Below, in pieces: positions 18,173 to 26,473 of a stretch of DNA of 64,000 nucleotides. The translations under genes and the position numbers were made by a program. The notes beneath the pieces are model-generated. The model was not told the DNA's origin, did not search any database, and saw only the letters and a list, made by a program, of their open reading frames with translations. This DNA is from Aquipluma nitroreducens (GTDB taxonomy: Bacteria; Bacteroidota; Bacteroidia; Bacteroidales; Prolixibacteraceae): positions 4,393,501 through 4,457,500 of the forward strand of contig NZ_AP018694.1 of assembly GCF_009689585.1 (NCBI RefSeq), read 5' to 3'. The number at the start of each line of letters is the position of its first letter. Position 1 is the first letter of the stretch.

Positions 18173-18307
18173 CAGTACAAATAACAATGTAACGGAAGGT
18201 ATAGGTTAAAAAAAAGAACTATACAGTTTGTAACCAAAACAAATAACTGATGTCATAGGAATTGAGAACAAACTTTTAAAAACAGAAAACCAAAAAACAA
18301 TAAAACA

Positions 18308-18314
18308 GAGGAGG
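18308..18314 (+). promoter_or_regulatory. strong Shine-Dalgarno sequence before padR
   Basis: GAGGAGG lies 8 bp before the padR ATG. Strong purine-rich sites are uncommon in this phylum, so this one is noteworthy. Confidence 0.55.
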
Positions 18315-18322
18315 AGAAAATC

Positions 18323-18652
18323 ATGAAACTGGAAAGCACAAAAGCACAAATGAGAAAAGGGGTACTCGAATACTGTATTCTGTCGGTTCTTGAGAACAAG
18401 CCTCTTTATGTTAGTGACATTGTTCAAAATCTGGAGAAGTCGGAATTGGTTGTTGTGGAAGGCACACTTTACCCAATGCTGACCCGGCTTAAAAACGAAG
18501 GCTACCTTGGATACCATTGGGAAGAATCGTTTCAGGGTCCACCACGAAAGTATTACGAATTGACCGAACCCGGAAAACTATTCCTGGCCGAACTCGGAAA
18601 ATTCTGGAAGGAATTGGTTGACGCCGTTTTTCGGATTAACTGCCAGCAGTAG
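18323..18652 (+). CDS. PadR family transcriptional regulator
   Basis: 109 residues with the PadR winged helix: MRKGVLEYCILSVLENKPLYVSDIVQNL, then the recognition part VVEGTLYPMLTRLKNEGYL, and the wing and tail QGPPRKYYELTEPGKLFLAEL. It is the first gene of an operon with two PspC-domain proteins, 46 bp ahead of the next start. A palindrome at 18125-18157 over its promoter is the likely autoregulatory site. Bacteroidota often carry this PadR-PspC arrangement, probably as an envelope-stress switch. Confidence 0.93.
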   Translation: MKLESTKAQMRKGVLEYCILSVLENKPLYVSDIVQNLEKSELVVVEGTLYPMLTRLKNEGYLGYHWEESFQGPPRKYYELTEPGKLFLAELGKFWKELVDAVFRINCQQ

Positions 18653-18698
18653 ACCAAAGTATTCAATAGAATCAGAAACAATTAAAACAATAGAAACC

Positions 18699-20279
18699 AT
18701 GAAAAAGACATTCACAATAAACATTAGCGGGAGCGTTTTCCACATCGAAGAAGATGCTTTTGAAAAACTACAGGATTATCTGAAATTGTTGAATCGCTTT
18801 TTTGAAACTCAAAAAGGTGGACAGGAAATTTTACAGGATATTGAATCGCGCATTGCTGAACTGCTTCAGGAAAAAATAAACTCAGGACAGGACGCTGTGA
18901 CAGACGAATGGGTTGACGAAGTGATGCAACGAATGGGAAACCCTGAAGATTTTATGGACCAGGAAGAACCTGAAAATACAGAAACTTCAGCAAAAGAATT
19001 GAAAGGCGAAAAAACAAAAAAACGAATGTACCGCGATAGCGAAAGCCGTGTTTTGGGTGGAGTTTGTTCCGGAATGAGCGCCTATTTCAATATTGACCCT
19101 GTATTTCTCCGGATACTTTTTGTATTGCTGGTTTTCGTCGGAGTTGGCATTTCAGCTATCGTTTACCTGATTTTATGGATTGTGGTTCCGAAAGCACGCA
19201 CAACAGCTCAACGGCTTGAAATGCGGGGTGAGGATGCGACCATTTCGAACATCCGGAAGACCGTTCAGGAAGAAGTAGATGAAGTAAAGAATAGTTTTTC
19301 GAAAATGAATCGTTCTGAATCGGCTCAAAAAGGTAGAGATATTGCGAATAAAGCTGGACAAGCTACAGTTCAGGTTGCTAAAGGTTTGGGGCGTGTTGTA
19401 GCGGTCTTCTTTGGAAGCTTATTTATTCTGACTGGATTTGTTGGGCTTATAGCTGCAATGGTTTCACTTGCCGTTGGAGGTACCGTATTTCACAGTTCGG
19501 CTTCAGGATTGAACTCTGGTGTTGATTTAAACGGATTTTTAAGCTATGTGGTTAGTCCGGGATTGGTTAGTGTGTCTATTTTATTGATGGTTTTGTTAAT
19601 CGGTATCCCTTTGCTGGCCATCCTTTTTGTCGGGACTAAATTGGTTTTCAGGTACAAAACAAATAACAAATTGATAGGCCTTGGCGCTTTTGGAATTTGG
19701 TTGGTGGCTTTGGTTGCTATGATCGGAGTCACTGCTGGTCAGGTCAATAATTTCAGTCAGAAAAACACCATTTCTTCAGTGAAACAGCTCAATTGCCAGA
19801 ATGTTAAAACGATTCGAATCGAGCTTGGAACTTTAGCTGAAAGTGTTGAAAATAGTTCGGATGTGCGATTCGATGATTTTACCCTGATCAAATCGAATGG
19901 CGAAAATGTATTGGCCGGAAACCCAAGCCTTCGTATAGAATCGACTACTGCGCCCGACTTTTCGGTGGTGATCAGCAAACAAGCTCGTGGACGAAATGCC
20001 ACCGAAGTCCAAAATAACCTGAATTTGATTCAGTACGAATTTACGAGCAAGGATTCTACGCTGACACTCAATCGTTTTTTTAACATCGGAAATCAGGCTA
20101 AATGGAGAAAGCAAGAAGTGAAGGTTACATTGAAAGTTCCAACAGGCAAACAGGTTTATCTGGTAAAAGATTTGGATCAGTTGCATTTCGATTTTGATAA
20201 TGTGAACAACATTTGGTCGAAGGAAATGACAGGTAAAACCTGGGTAATGACTCCCGAAGGACTTTCGATAAAAGAATAA
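18699..20279 (+). CDS. PspC domain membrane protein
   Basis: 526 residues from the ATG at 18699 (the frame is open further upstream into the padR gene, but the extension is not protein-like). N-terminal 90 residues: MKKTFTINISGSVFHIEEDAF plus a helical segment. Next a PspC domain (KRMYRDSESRVLGGVCSGMSAYFNIDP...) with its hydrophobic helix, then several membrane segments (AVFFGSLFILTGFVGLIAAM, VSILLMVLLIGIPLLAILFV, LGAFGIWLVALVAMIGVT), and a C-terminal extracytoplasmic beta domain of about 150 residues. PspC proteins sense membrane damage in enterobacteria; the role here is inferred. Confidence 0.88.
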   Translation: MKKTFTINISGSVFHIEEDAFEKLQDYLKLLNRFFETQKGGQEILQDIESRIAELLQEKINSGQDAVTDEWVDEVMQRMGNPEDFMDQEEPENTETSAKELKGEKTKKRMYRDSESRVLGGVCSGMSAYFNIDPVFLRILFVLLVFVGVGISAIVYLILWIVVPKARTTAQRLEMRGEDATISNIRKTVQEEVDEVKNSFSKMNRSESAQKGRDIANKAGQATVQVAKGLGRVVAVFFGSLFILTGFVGLIAAMVSLAVGGTVFHSSASGLNSGVDLNGFLSYVVSPGLVSVSILLMVLLIGIPLLAILFVGTKLVFRYKTNNKLIGLGAFGIWLVALVAMIGVTAGQVNNFSQKNTISSVKQLNCQNVKTIRIELGTLAESVENSSDVRFDDFTLIKSNGENVLAGNPSLRIESTTAPDFSVVISKQARGRNATEVQNNLNLIQYEFTSKDSTLTLNRFFNIGNQAKWRKQEVKVTLKVPTGKQVYLVKDLDQLHFDFDNVNNIWSKEMTGKTWVMTPEGLSIKE

Positions 20280-20282
20280 ATG

Positions 20283-20340
20283 TTTCGGGTTACGAGATAC
20301 GCGTTTCGGGTTTTTACCCGCAACGCGAAACCCGCAACAA
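20283..20340. repeat. interspersed spacer of cggg/acccgca words
   Basis: A short iterated sequence (cgggttacgagatacgcgtt..., acccgcaacgcgaaacccgc) that can form a hairpin. A related sequence lies at 22570-22637 and, weakly, at 1530-1560. It lies between the large and small pspC genes. Confidence 0.45.
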
Positions 20341-20399
20341 ACCAGTTCAAAGAGCAATTGAAACAACAGAAACAACAAAACAATTTAAAACTTAAAATC

Positions 20400-20603
20400 A
20401 TGAAACGGTTAACACGCTCAAACGACAAATTAGTGGCTGGTGTAATCAGCGGAATTTCAAACTATGTGAACCCTGAACTTGACCCTGTATTTTTACGACT
20501 GGCATTTGCCTGGATTACCTTTTTCAATCCGTACCTGATATTGGTATATTTCGGAATGGCTCTGATTCTACCCAAGGAACCCGTAAGCTATCCGCAACAA
20601 TAA
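20400..20603 (+). CDS. small PspC domain protein
   Basis: 67 residues from the ATG at 20400, almost exactly one PspC domain: KRLTRSNDKLVAGVISGISNYVNPELDPVFLRLAFAWITFFNP with a following hydrophobic segment and a short polar tail. The open frame upstream (from 20280) covers the spacer repeat and is not coding. It is the third gene of the padR operon and ends at a clear terminator, so a regulator plus long and short PspC proteins are made together. Confidence 0.88.
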   Translation: MKRLTRSNDKLVAGVISGISNYVNPELDPVFLRLAFAWITFFNPYLILVYFGMALILPKEPVSYPQQ

Positions 20604-20612
20604 TTAATAAAG

Positions 20613-20635
20613 AACCGGTTTAGGCCGGTTTTTTT
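20613..20635 (+). terminator. rho-independent terminator of the padR-pspC operon
   Basis: AACCGG (20613-20618), loop TTTAGG, CCGGTT (20625-20630), then a T-run to 20635. Confidence 0.8.
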
Positions 20636-20751
20636 ATGAGTTGAAAATATCATCAAACATAAATCTAATTGAGTGTAATGTTATCCATCAGTGCGGTACA
20701 AATGAACACAAATAGGTACTGAATGTTAACTAATATTAAGAAGGACAACAA

Positions 20752-20780
20752 TTGAGGACAGGTTTTATCCGTTATCTTTG
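20752..20780 (+). promoter_or_regulatory. candidate Bacteroidota-type promoter of the S41 protease gene
   Basis: TTG at 20752-20754, 18-nt spacer, TATCTTTG at 20773-20780; start codon at 20856. Confidence 0.5.
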
Positions 20781-20855
20781 TTATTCAGATAAATTTGAGA
20801 TTGGTTTGGAGTTGAATGGAGAAAAGGATACCAATCTGATTTAATACATACAATT

Positions 20856-22553
20856 ATGAGATTTAAAAATAAAATAGCAGGTATTTCAATTTTGCTGGGG
20901 GGGATGATGGTTGCAGGTATTGGCGAATTGAAAGCCCAGGATGTTCAGGAAAACACCATGAAATTCGGTCGGTTGCTTCGATTGGTGGATAGCTACTATG
21001 TTGATTCAACAAAAATTGGTGATTTGACTGAAAAAGCCATTGTCGAGGTTTTGCGAAATCTGGATCCCCACTCGGTTTATATCTCGAAAGAGGAAGTAGA
21101 AAAAATGAATGAACCTCTTCAGGGTAATTTTGAAGGAGTAGGTATCTCATTTAATGTTTTTCGCGATACTTTAATGGTTGTAACTACTATTCCTGGTGGT
21201 CCTTCTGAAAAAGTTGGACTTCGGGCGGGCGACCGGATCGTTCAGGTGGATGCGAAAAAAATAGCCGCAATCGGTTTGAAAAATACGGATGTTTACGACT
21301 TGTTGCGTGGTAAAAAAGGTACCAAGGTTGATTTAAAGATCAAACGAAAGGGAGAGCTAAACATTTTGGATTTCACCGTTATTCGCGATAAAATTCCAAT
21401 CAATAGTCTTGATGCATCGTACATGCTTAATGAGAATACCGGATACATTAAACTAAATAAGTTCTCGGCCACAACAACCAGTGAATTTTACGATGCGATT
21501 AAAGCGTTGAAATCCAACTCTAAGTTAAACAGTCTGGTGTTGGATTTACGTGGAAATGGCGGTGGATACCTGACCGCAGCGATTGAACTAGCCGATCAGT
21601 TTTTAACAGCCTACAAACTGGTCGTTTATACTTCAGGACTTCATGCTGAGAAAAAAGAATACAGCGCAACTCCGCTTGGAGAGCTTGAACAGGGGAAATT
21701 GGTCGTGTTAATCGATGAAGGTTCCGCTTCGGCCAGTGAAATTGTATCGGGTGCTATTCAGGATTGGGATCGCGGCGTTTTAATTGGCCGTCGTTCTTAC
21801 GGAAAAGGATTGGTTCAACAGCCTTTCCCATTGACCGATGGTTCGATGATACGATTGACAACTGCTCACTATTACACACCAAGTGGCCGATGCATTCAAA
21901 AGCCATATACCGATGGTGTTGAAGCCTATCAAAAGGATTATATGCACCGCATTGAGAACGGTGAACTTTTCTCGAAGGACAGCGTCGTTCAGAACAAGGC
22001 AGAGAAGTTTTTGACCAAAACAACCAAACGTACAGTTTATGGCGGCGGTGGAATTATGCCCGATTTGTTTATTCCGCTTGATACTTCAAAATATTACGTC
22101 TATTACAATACCCTGAATCGCAAAAATGTTGTGTACTCAGGTGTTCTTGACATTATGGATGCCAATCGGGATGCTTTTAAGCAAAAATATACTGATTTCA
22201 AAACCTTTAACGACAAGTTTGAGGTGACTGATGAAATGGTCGATAAAATTATTGCTGCAGGCGATAAAATTGATGCAGATAAAATTACCGATGATGTTGA
22301 TGGGACTCCGGTTGAGGCAAAACCAGAGAAAAATCAGAAGGAAGTGAAAAAAGAAAGCCCAAAACCCGATCAGAAGAGCATTGATTTTGCTCGTCCTTTA
22401 CTGAAAAAGCAAATGAAAGGTTTGATTGCCCGCGATCTGTTCTCAATTAGTGAATATTTCCAGATTATGAATGGCGACGATGAAGCGATTAAAAAAGCAG
22501 TTGAGGTAATCAACAAAAGGGGAGAGTACGAAAAAATACTTTCGGGGAAATAA
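20856..22553 (+). CDS. S41 family C-terminal processing peptidase
   Basis: 565 residues: a signal peptide (about 1-27, ending GIGELKAQ), a helical N-terminal part, a PDZ domain (PLQGNFEGVGISFNVFRD...PSEKVGLRAGDRI) and the S41 protease core with VLDLRGNGGGYLTAAIELAD. The catalytic serine is in DEGSASASEIVSGAI and the lysine in SYGKGLVQQPFPL. A long lysine-rich C-terminal region (after about residue 470) is extra compared with minimal CtpA. It acts in the periplasm, probably in protein quality control. The gene is monocistronic. Confidence 0.94.
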   Translation: MRFKNKIAGISILLGGMMVAGIGELKAQDVQENTMKFGRLLRLVDSYYVDSTKIGDLTEKAIVEVLRNLDPHSVYISKEEVEKMNEPLQGNFEGVGISFNVFRDTLMVVTTIPGGPSEKVGLRAGDRIVQVDAKKIAAIGLKNTDVYDLLRGKKGTKVDLKIKRKGELNILDFTVIRDKIPINSLDASYMLNENTGYIKLNKFSATTTSEFYDAIKALKSNSKLNSLVLDLRGNGGGYLTAAIELADQFLTAYKLVVYTSGLHAEKKEYSATPLGELEQGKLVVLIDEGSASASEIVSGAIQDWDRGVLIGRRSYGKGLVQQPFPLTDGSMIRLTTAHYYTPSGRCIQKPYTDGVEAYQKDYMHRIENGELFSKDSVVQNKAEKFLTKTTKRTVYGGGGIMPDLFIPLDTSKYYVYYNTLNRKNVVYSGVLDIMDANRDAFKQKYTDFKTFNDKFEVTDEMVDKIIAAGDKIDADKITDDVDGTPVEAKPEKNQKEVKKESPKPDQKSIDFARPLLKKQMKGLIARDLFSISEYFQIMNGDDEAIKKAVEVINKRGEYEKILSGK

Positions 22554-22569
22554 AAGGTAGTGAGAAAAT

Positions 22570-22637
22570 AATGTTGAGAGTTGCGCGATACGGGTTCCGA
22601 GGAAAACCCGCAACCTCTAACCTGCAACCCGTAACTT
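22570..22637. repeat. interspersed spacer of acccgca / gggtt words
   Basis: Short related words (aacccgcaacctctaacctgcaacccgtaac) resembling the spacer at 20283-20340. No gene or recognisable RNA. Confidence 0.4.
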
Positions 22638-22647
22638 GAATTTTTTT

Positions 22648-23256
22648 ATGGAACTAATAATCAAATGGCTTTCAGGAAATTACATTGAGCTCCTGGGAGC
22701 CATTTTAGGTATCGCCTATATCTTCTTTTCCATTCGGCAGAGCATTCTGACGTGGCCGGTAGGTTTGTTGACATCCGTTCTTTATGTCTGGGTATTTTTT
22801 GTGTCGAAGTTGTATGCCGACATGGGATTACAAATGTATTACGTGGCAATCAGCATTTATGGATGGTACGAATGGTTGCGCGGAAATCAATCCAATCATG
22901 CCGAACCCATCAAAGTGAGCCGTTTATCCCTGAAATTGGGCTTTATTCTTTCAATAGTCAGTGTATTCCTGTTTATCCTGATTTGGTTTATCCTGAAAAA
23001 CTACACCGATTCGCCCGTTCCGATGGCTGATGGGTTGGCAACTGCGCTCAGCATTGTGGCTACCTGGATGCTTGCGCGTAAAATCCTTGAACATTGGCTG
23101 GTCTGGATTTTTGTCGATGCGTTTTCCGTAGGATTGTTCTGGTACAAGGATCTTTTACCTACAGTTATCCTGTTTGTGGTGTACACCGTTATGGCTTATA
23201 TTGGTTACCGCGAATGGAAAAGGGAAAGCCCCCTCCAAACCTCCCCCGAGGGGTGA
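22648..23256 (+). CDS. pnuC: nicotinamide riboside transporter PnuC
   Basis: 202 residues from the ATG at 22648; an in-frame TTG 12 bp earlier is less likely. The protein is nearly all membrane helices and has the PnuC patterns NYIELLGAILGIAYIFFSI, LLTSVLYVWVFF, YYVAISIYGWYEW and the late HWLVWIFVDAFSVGLFWYKDL. PnuC proteins facilitate uptake of nicotinamide riboside. The kinase gene 115 bp downstream completes a short NAD-salvage pair. Confidence 0.94.
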   Translation: MELIIKWLSGNYIELLGAILGIAYIFFSIRQSILTWPVGLLTSVLYVWVFFVSKLYADMGLQMYYVAISIYGWYEWLRGNQSNHAEPIKVSRLSLKLGFILSIVSVFLFILIWFILKNYTDSPVPMADGLATALSIVATWMLARKILEHWLVWIFVDAFSVGLFWYKDLLPTVILFVVYTVMAYIGYREWKRESPLQTSPEG

Positions 23257-23370
23257 GGCTTCGCTTGTTGCATATAGGGAGCAGAAAATTTCGTAGTGGC
23301 TTAGTGTCTTGGTGGCAAAAAATGCAATGTTTACTGCAGTTTTCTCATGTACTCATGTACTTTTGTACTT

Positions 23371-23913
23371 ATGCATAATGCTCAAATAAAACAAATACGA
23401 ATTGCCGTAACTGGTCCTGAATCGACTGGGAAATCAACATTAAGCCAACAATTGGCTGAAGAATTTAATGGTCGGTTTATTCCTGAATTTGCACGTGAAT
23501 ACATCGGGAAGTTGTCGCATCATTATACATTCGAAGATGTTGAAGCCATCGCCAAAGCTCAGGTTGAACAATATCGCTTAACTAAAAGCAGTTCCGAAAA
23601 TCTCTTTTTTTTCGATACCTGGCTTATCATCACCAAAGTATGGTTTCTCTGGTCTTTTCAGAAAATGCCGGAATGGTTGGACCTTGAAATTCGCAACTGC
23701 AGGATGGACTTGTTTTTGCTTTGCCGACCCGATTTGCCATGGGAGGCCGATCCGGTTCGCGAAAATGGTGGAGAGAATCGTTTGAAGTTGTTTGAACTTT
23801 ACATCGGAGAATTGAAACATTATGGTTTTAACTTTGTTGAAATCGGCGGCGTAGGAGAGGAGCGCTTAAGCAATGCAATTGATGTCGTTCGCAATTTTTG
23901 TCGGTTGCAATAA
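23371..23913 (+). CDS. NadR-type nicotinamide riboside kinase, AAA-like ATPase
   Basis: 180 residues from the ATG at 23371 (an ATG at 23347 is in frame, but the family begins at the ATP-binding strand). Walker A is TGPESTGKSTLSQQLAE, followed by RFIPEFAREYIG, FFDTWLIITKVW (Walker B-like region) and the LLCRPDLPWEADPVREN lid, all typical of the NadR C-terminal ribosylnicotinamide kinase domain. The nucleotidyltransferase and HTH domains of full NadR are absent. Its place next to pnuC supports trapping of nicotinamide riboside as NMN after uptake. Confidence 0.9.
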   Translation: MHNAQIKQIRIAVTGPESTGKSTLSQQLAEEFNGRFIPEFAREYIGKLSHHYTFEDVEAIAKAQVEQYRLTKSSSENLFFFDTWLIITKVWFLWSFQKMPEWLDLEIRNCRMDLFLLCRPDLPWEADPVRENGGENRLKLFELYIGELKHYGFNFVEIGGVGEERLSNAIDVVRNFCRLQ

Positions 23914-24041
23914 AACTTTCAGCAGTTTGAGTTTGAATTCATCACTAAATATTTGATTTTTGCTGAATATCAAATTTCATTCGAATTCCTTGTCATTCGT
24001 GAAAATGAAAATATGTATTAATTGTAATAAATTCCTGTAAA

Positions 24042-24971
24042 ATGTCTTCCGAAATAAATATTGAACACAAAATGCGGAGCGCCGTTGAGCAGTTGGCCAA
24101 TCAGAATTCATTAAATCTGGTTTGCCACGAACACCGCATTGGAGAACCATTGCCCTCAATCGAAAAGTTGAATAAGTTTGTTGGAATTGTCCGCGAGATC
24201 TTATTCCCGGGATACTTTGGAAATACGAGTTTGCGTTCGAATACGATCAAACACTATATTGGGGTATATGTTGATGAGCTGTTTGAACTTCTTTCGGAAC
24301 AGATTCTGGCAGGTTTATGTTTTACCTGTGCTAATCCGGAGCAAGTTGATATGCAGGAACGGTCGAAGTTTGCGCAGGGACTGGCATCCGAATTTATTTC
24401 GTTTCTGCCTGAAATCCGCCGGTTGCTGGTAACCGATGTCGAGGCCGCATATCTGGGCGATCCGGCAGCCAACAGCCAAAGCGAAGTTATTTATTGCTAC
24501 CCGACCATCAGGGCAATTATCAACCATAGGGTGGCTCACCAATTGCTTAAATTGGGTGTACCGCTTATTCCACGTATCATTTCTGAAATGGGACATTCCG
24601 AAACTGGTATTGATATTCATCCGGGAGCGCAGATTGGCGAAGCCTTTACAATCGATCACGGAACTGGTGTAGTAATTGGTTCAACCTGTATTATTGGCAG
24701 CAATGTGAAATTGTATCAAGGCGTAACACTGGGTGCAAAAAGCTTTCCGCTCGATAAAGACGGTAATCCAATAAAAGGCATTCCACGTCACCCGATTGTT
24801 GAAGATAATGTGATTATTTACGCTCAGGCAACCATTTTAGGCCGAATCAGGATTGGAGCAAATTCAGTAATCGGTGGAAACGTATGGGTAACCAGTAGTT
24901 TGCCGCCAAACACCAAACTCGTTCAGTCGAAGGCCAAAGAAACTGATTTCAGCGACGGCGCCGGAATTTAA
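24042..24971 (+). CDS. cysE: serine O-acetyltransferase (EpsC/CysE type)
   Basis: 309 residues. The N-terminal half is helical (to about residue 170) and the C-terminal half is a left-handed beta-helix: GIDIHPGAQIGEAFTIDHGT with the catalytic histidine in the DHGTGVVIG turn, then KLYQGVTLGAKS and PRHPIVEDNVIIYAQATILG. It transfers acetyl from acetyl-CoA to serine, the first step of cysteine synthesis. This long form is the EpsC-type SAT common in Bacteroidota. A Crp-like regulator follows 24 bp downstream. Confidence 0.93.
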   Translation: MSSEINIEHKMRSAVEQLANQNSLNLVCHEHRIGEPLPSIEKLNKFVGIVREILFPGYFGNTSLRSNTIKHYIGVYVDELFELLSEQILAGLCFTCANPEQVDMQERSKFAQGLASEFISFLPEIRRLLVTDVEAAYLGDPAANSQSEVIYCYPTIRAIINHRVAHQLLKLGVPLIPRIISEMGHSETGIDIHPGAQIGEAFTIDHGTGVVIGSTCIIGSNVKLYQGVTLGAKSFPLDKDGNPIKGIPRHPIVEDNVIIYAQATILGRIRIGANSVIGGNVWVTSSLPPNTKLVQSKAKETDFSDGAGI

Positions 24972-24995
24972 TGGGTTTTTGCATAGGATACCAAA

Positions 24996-25559
24996 ATGAT
25001 AGAACTTATTCGTTTTATAAATCAGTTCGAAAAATTAGATCCAGAAACAGAAGAGGCTATTAAGAATTATTTCGAAGAAGTTACCTTCAGGAAAAATGAG
25101 TTTATCGTTGAAGAAGGACGGATTTGCACGAAGATTAATTTTATAAAATCAGGACTTGTTCGGCGTTTTTACCTTCAGGATGGCGAAGAAATAACGAAAT
25201 GGCTATATCACGACAATCATTGGATAGCTATACTTTCAAGCTATTTCAATCAAAAACCATCATTCGAATTCCTTCAGGCATGCGAAAATACAACGGTTTA
25301 TTCGTTGTCGTTCGAGAATGAACAAAAGTTACTTGAATACCCGCTTTTCTTCAAGTTTTACGCGCATTTTTTCAGGTATTCGTTAGCTGCGTTCGACGAA
25401 TTTCATTTTGTATTTGGATCGATGTCTGCTCAAAAGAAATATAAGTATTTGCTCGACAAATTTCCACTGCTGATCCGGAAGGCCAAACAAAAACACATTG
25501 CCTCGCTGTTAAATGTGAGCCAGGAAACATTAAGCCGGATTCGCGCTACAATTAATTGA
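24996..25559 (+). CDS. Crp/Fnr family transcriptional regulator
   Basis: 187 residues: an N-terminal cyclic-nucleotide-binding fold (NEFIVEEGRICTKINFIKSGLVRRFYLQ, about 30-110) and a short C-terminal helix-turn-helix (KQKHIASLLNVSQETLSRIRA). No cysteine cluster as in Fnr was seen, and the phosphate-binding arginine signature of cAMP binders is not obvious, so the ligand is open. Spacing of 24 bp to cysE suggests co-transcription. Confidence 0.9.
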   Translation: MIELIRFINQFEKLDPETEEAIKNYFEEVTFRKNEFIVEEGRICTKINFIKSGLVRRFYLQDGEEITKWLYHDNHWIAILSSYFNQKPSFEFLQACENTTVYSLSFENEQKLLEYPLFFKFYAHFFRYSLAAFDEFHFVFGSMSAQKKYKYLLDKFPLLIRKAKQKHIASLLNVSQETLSRIRATIN

Positions 25560-25624
25560 CATTACATCAAATAAACTCCTTTTAATTTCAGCAACATTTG
25601 CACTTTTAACTTAACAGAAATGCT

Positions 25625-26404
25625 ATGATTTCGAAAAGTGCAATAATTGGGAAAAAAGCTCAGATTGGAAAGAATGTCCAGATCGGGAATTTTGCGACAA
25701 TTGACGACGATGTTGTGATCGGCGCGAATACCCGGATTGGCAACTATGTCCATATTCAAAACGGAGCCAGAATCGGTGAAAACTGCCAGATTCATGCAAG
25801 TGCCGTGCTTGCAGGCGAACCACAGGATTTGAAATATAAAGGCGAATACACAACGCTGGAAATAGGCAATAACAACATCATCCGTGAATTTGTCACCATA
25901 AACCGGGGAACAGCTTCACGAGGAAAAACGGTGATCGGGCACAACAACCTGATCATGGCCAATTCGCACATTGGGCACGATTGTGTGATTGGCGATCATT
26001 GTGTAATTGGTTTTAACGTTGGAATGGCAGGTGAGGTCACAGTGTCTGATTGGGCAAATGTGAGTGGATTAACCGGGATTCATCAGTTTTCGAGGATTGG
26101 TACCCACGCTATGGTTGGAGGACTAAGCAAAATTGTTAAAGATGTTCCGCCTTATGTAATCGCTGCACGAGATCCGTTGACCTACGAAGGAATAAACTCC
26201 ATCGGATTAAGTCGTAGGGGATTCGAATCCTTTAAAATCAACGAACTGAAAGAGATTTACCGGATCATTTTTCAGGAAAGAAGAAATTTAACTCATGCAC
26301 TCGATCTGATTGAAACGAACTTTAAAGTGACTCCGGAACGTGATGAAATCATTCGTTTTATTCGAAACTCGAACCGCGGAATAATTAAAGGTTGCAAGGA
26401 ATAG
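25625..26404 (+). CDS. lpxA: acyl-ACP-UDP-N-acetylglucosamine O-acyltransferase
   Basis: 259 residues, left-handed beta-helix of hexapeptide repeats followed by a helical C-terminus (FESFKINELKEIYRIIFQERR). The catalytic histidine is in ANSHIGHDCVIGDHC and the EPQDLKYKGE and NTIREFVTINRGT regions match LpxA. It catalyses the first acylation of lipid A synthesis. It is here separate from lpxD and lpxC-fabZ, so a second copy elsewhere is possible. Confidence 0.93.
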   Translation: MISKSAIIGKKAQIGKNVQIGNFATIDDDVVIGANTRIGNYVHIQNGARIGENCQIHASAVLAGEPQDLKYKGEYTTLEIGNNNIIREFVTINRGTASRGKTVIGHNNLIMANSHIGHDCVIGDHCVIGFNVGMAGEVTVSDWANVSGLTGIHQFSRIGTHAMVGGLSKIVKDVPPYVIAARDPLTYEGINSIGLSRRGFESFKINELKEIYRIIFQERRNLTHALDLIETNFKVTPERDEIIRFIRNSNRGIIKGCKE

Positions 26405-26473
26405 AAACTTCTGCAAATATTTTAGACTTTTGTAGTTGGTTTTATTTTCGTTACATAACTTAAAAGAGATACA

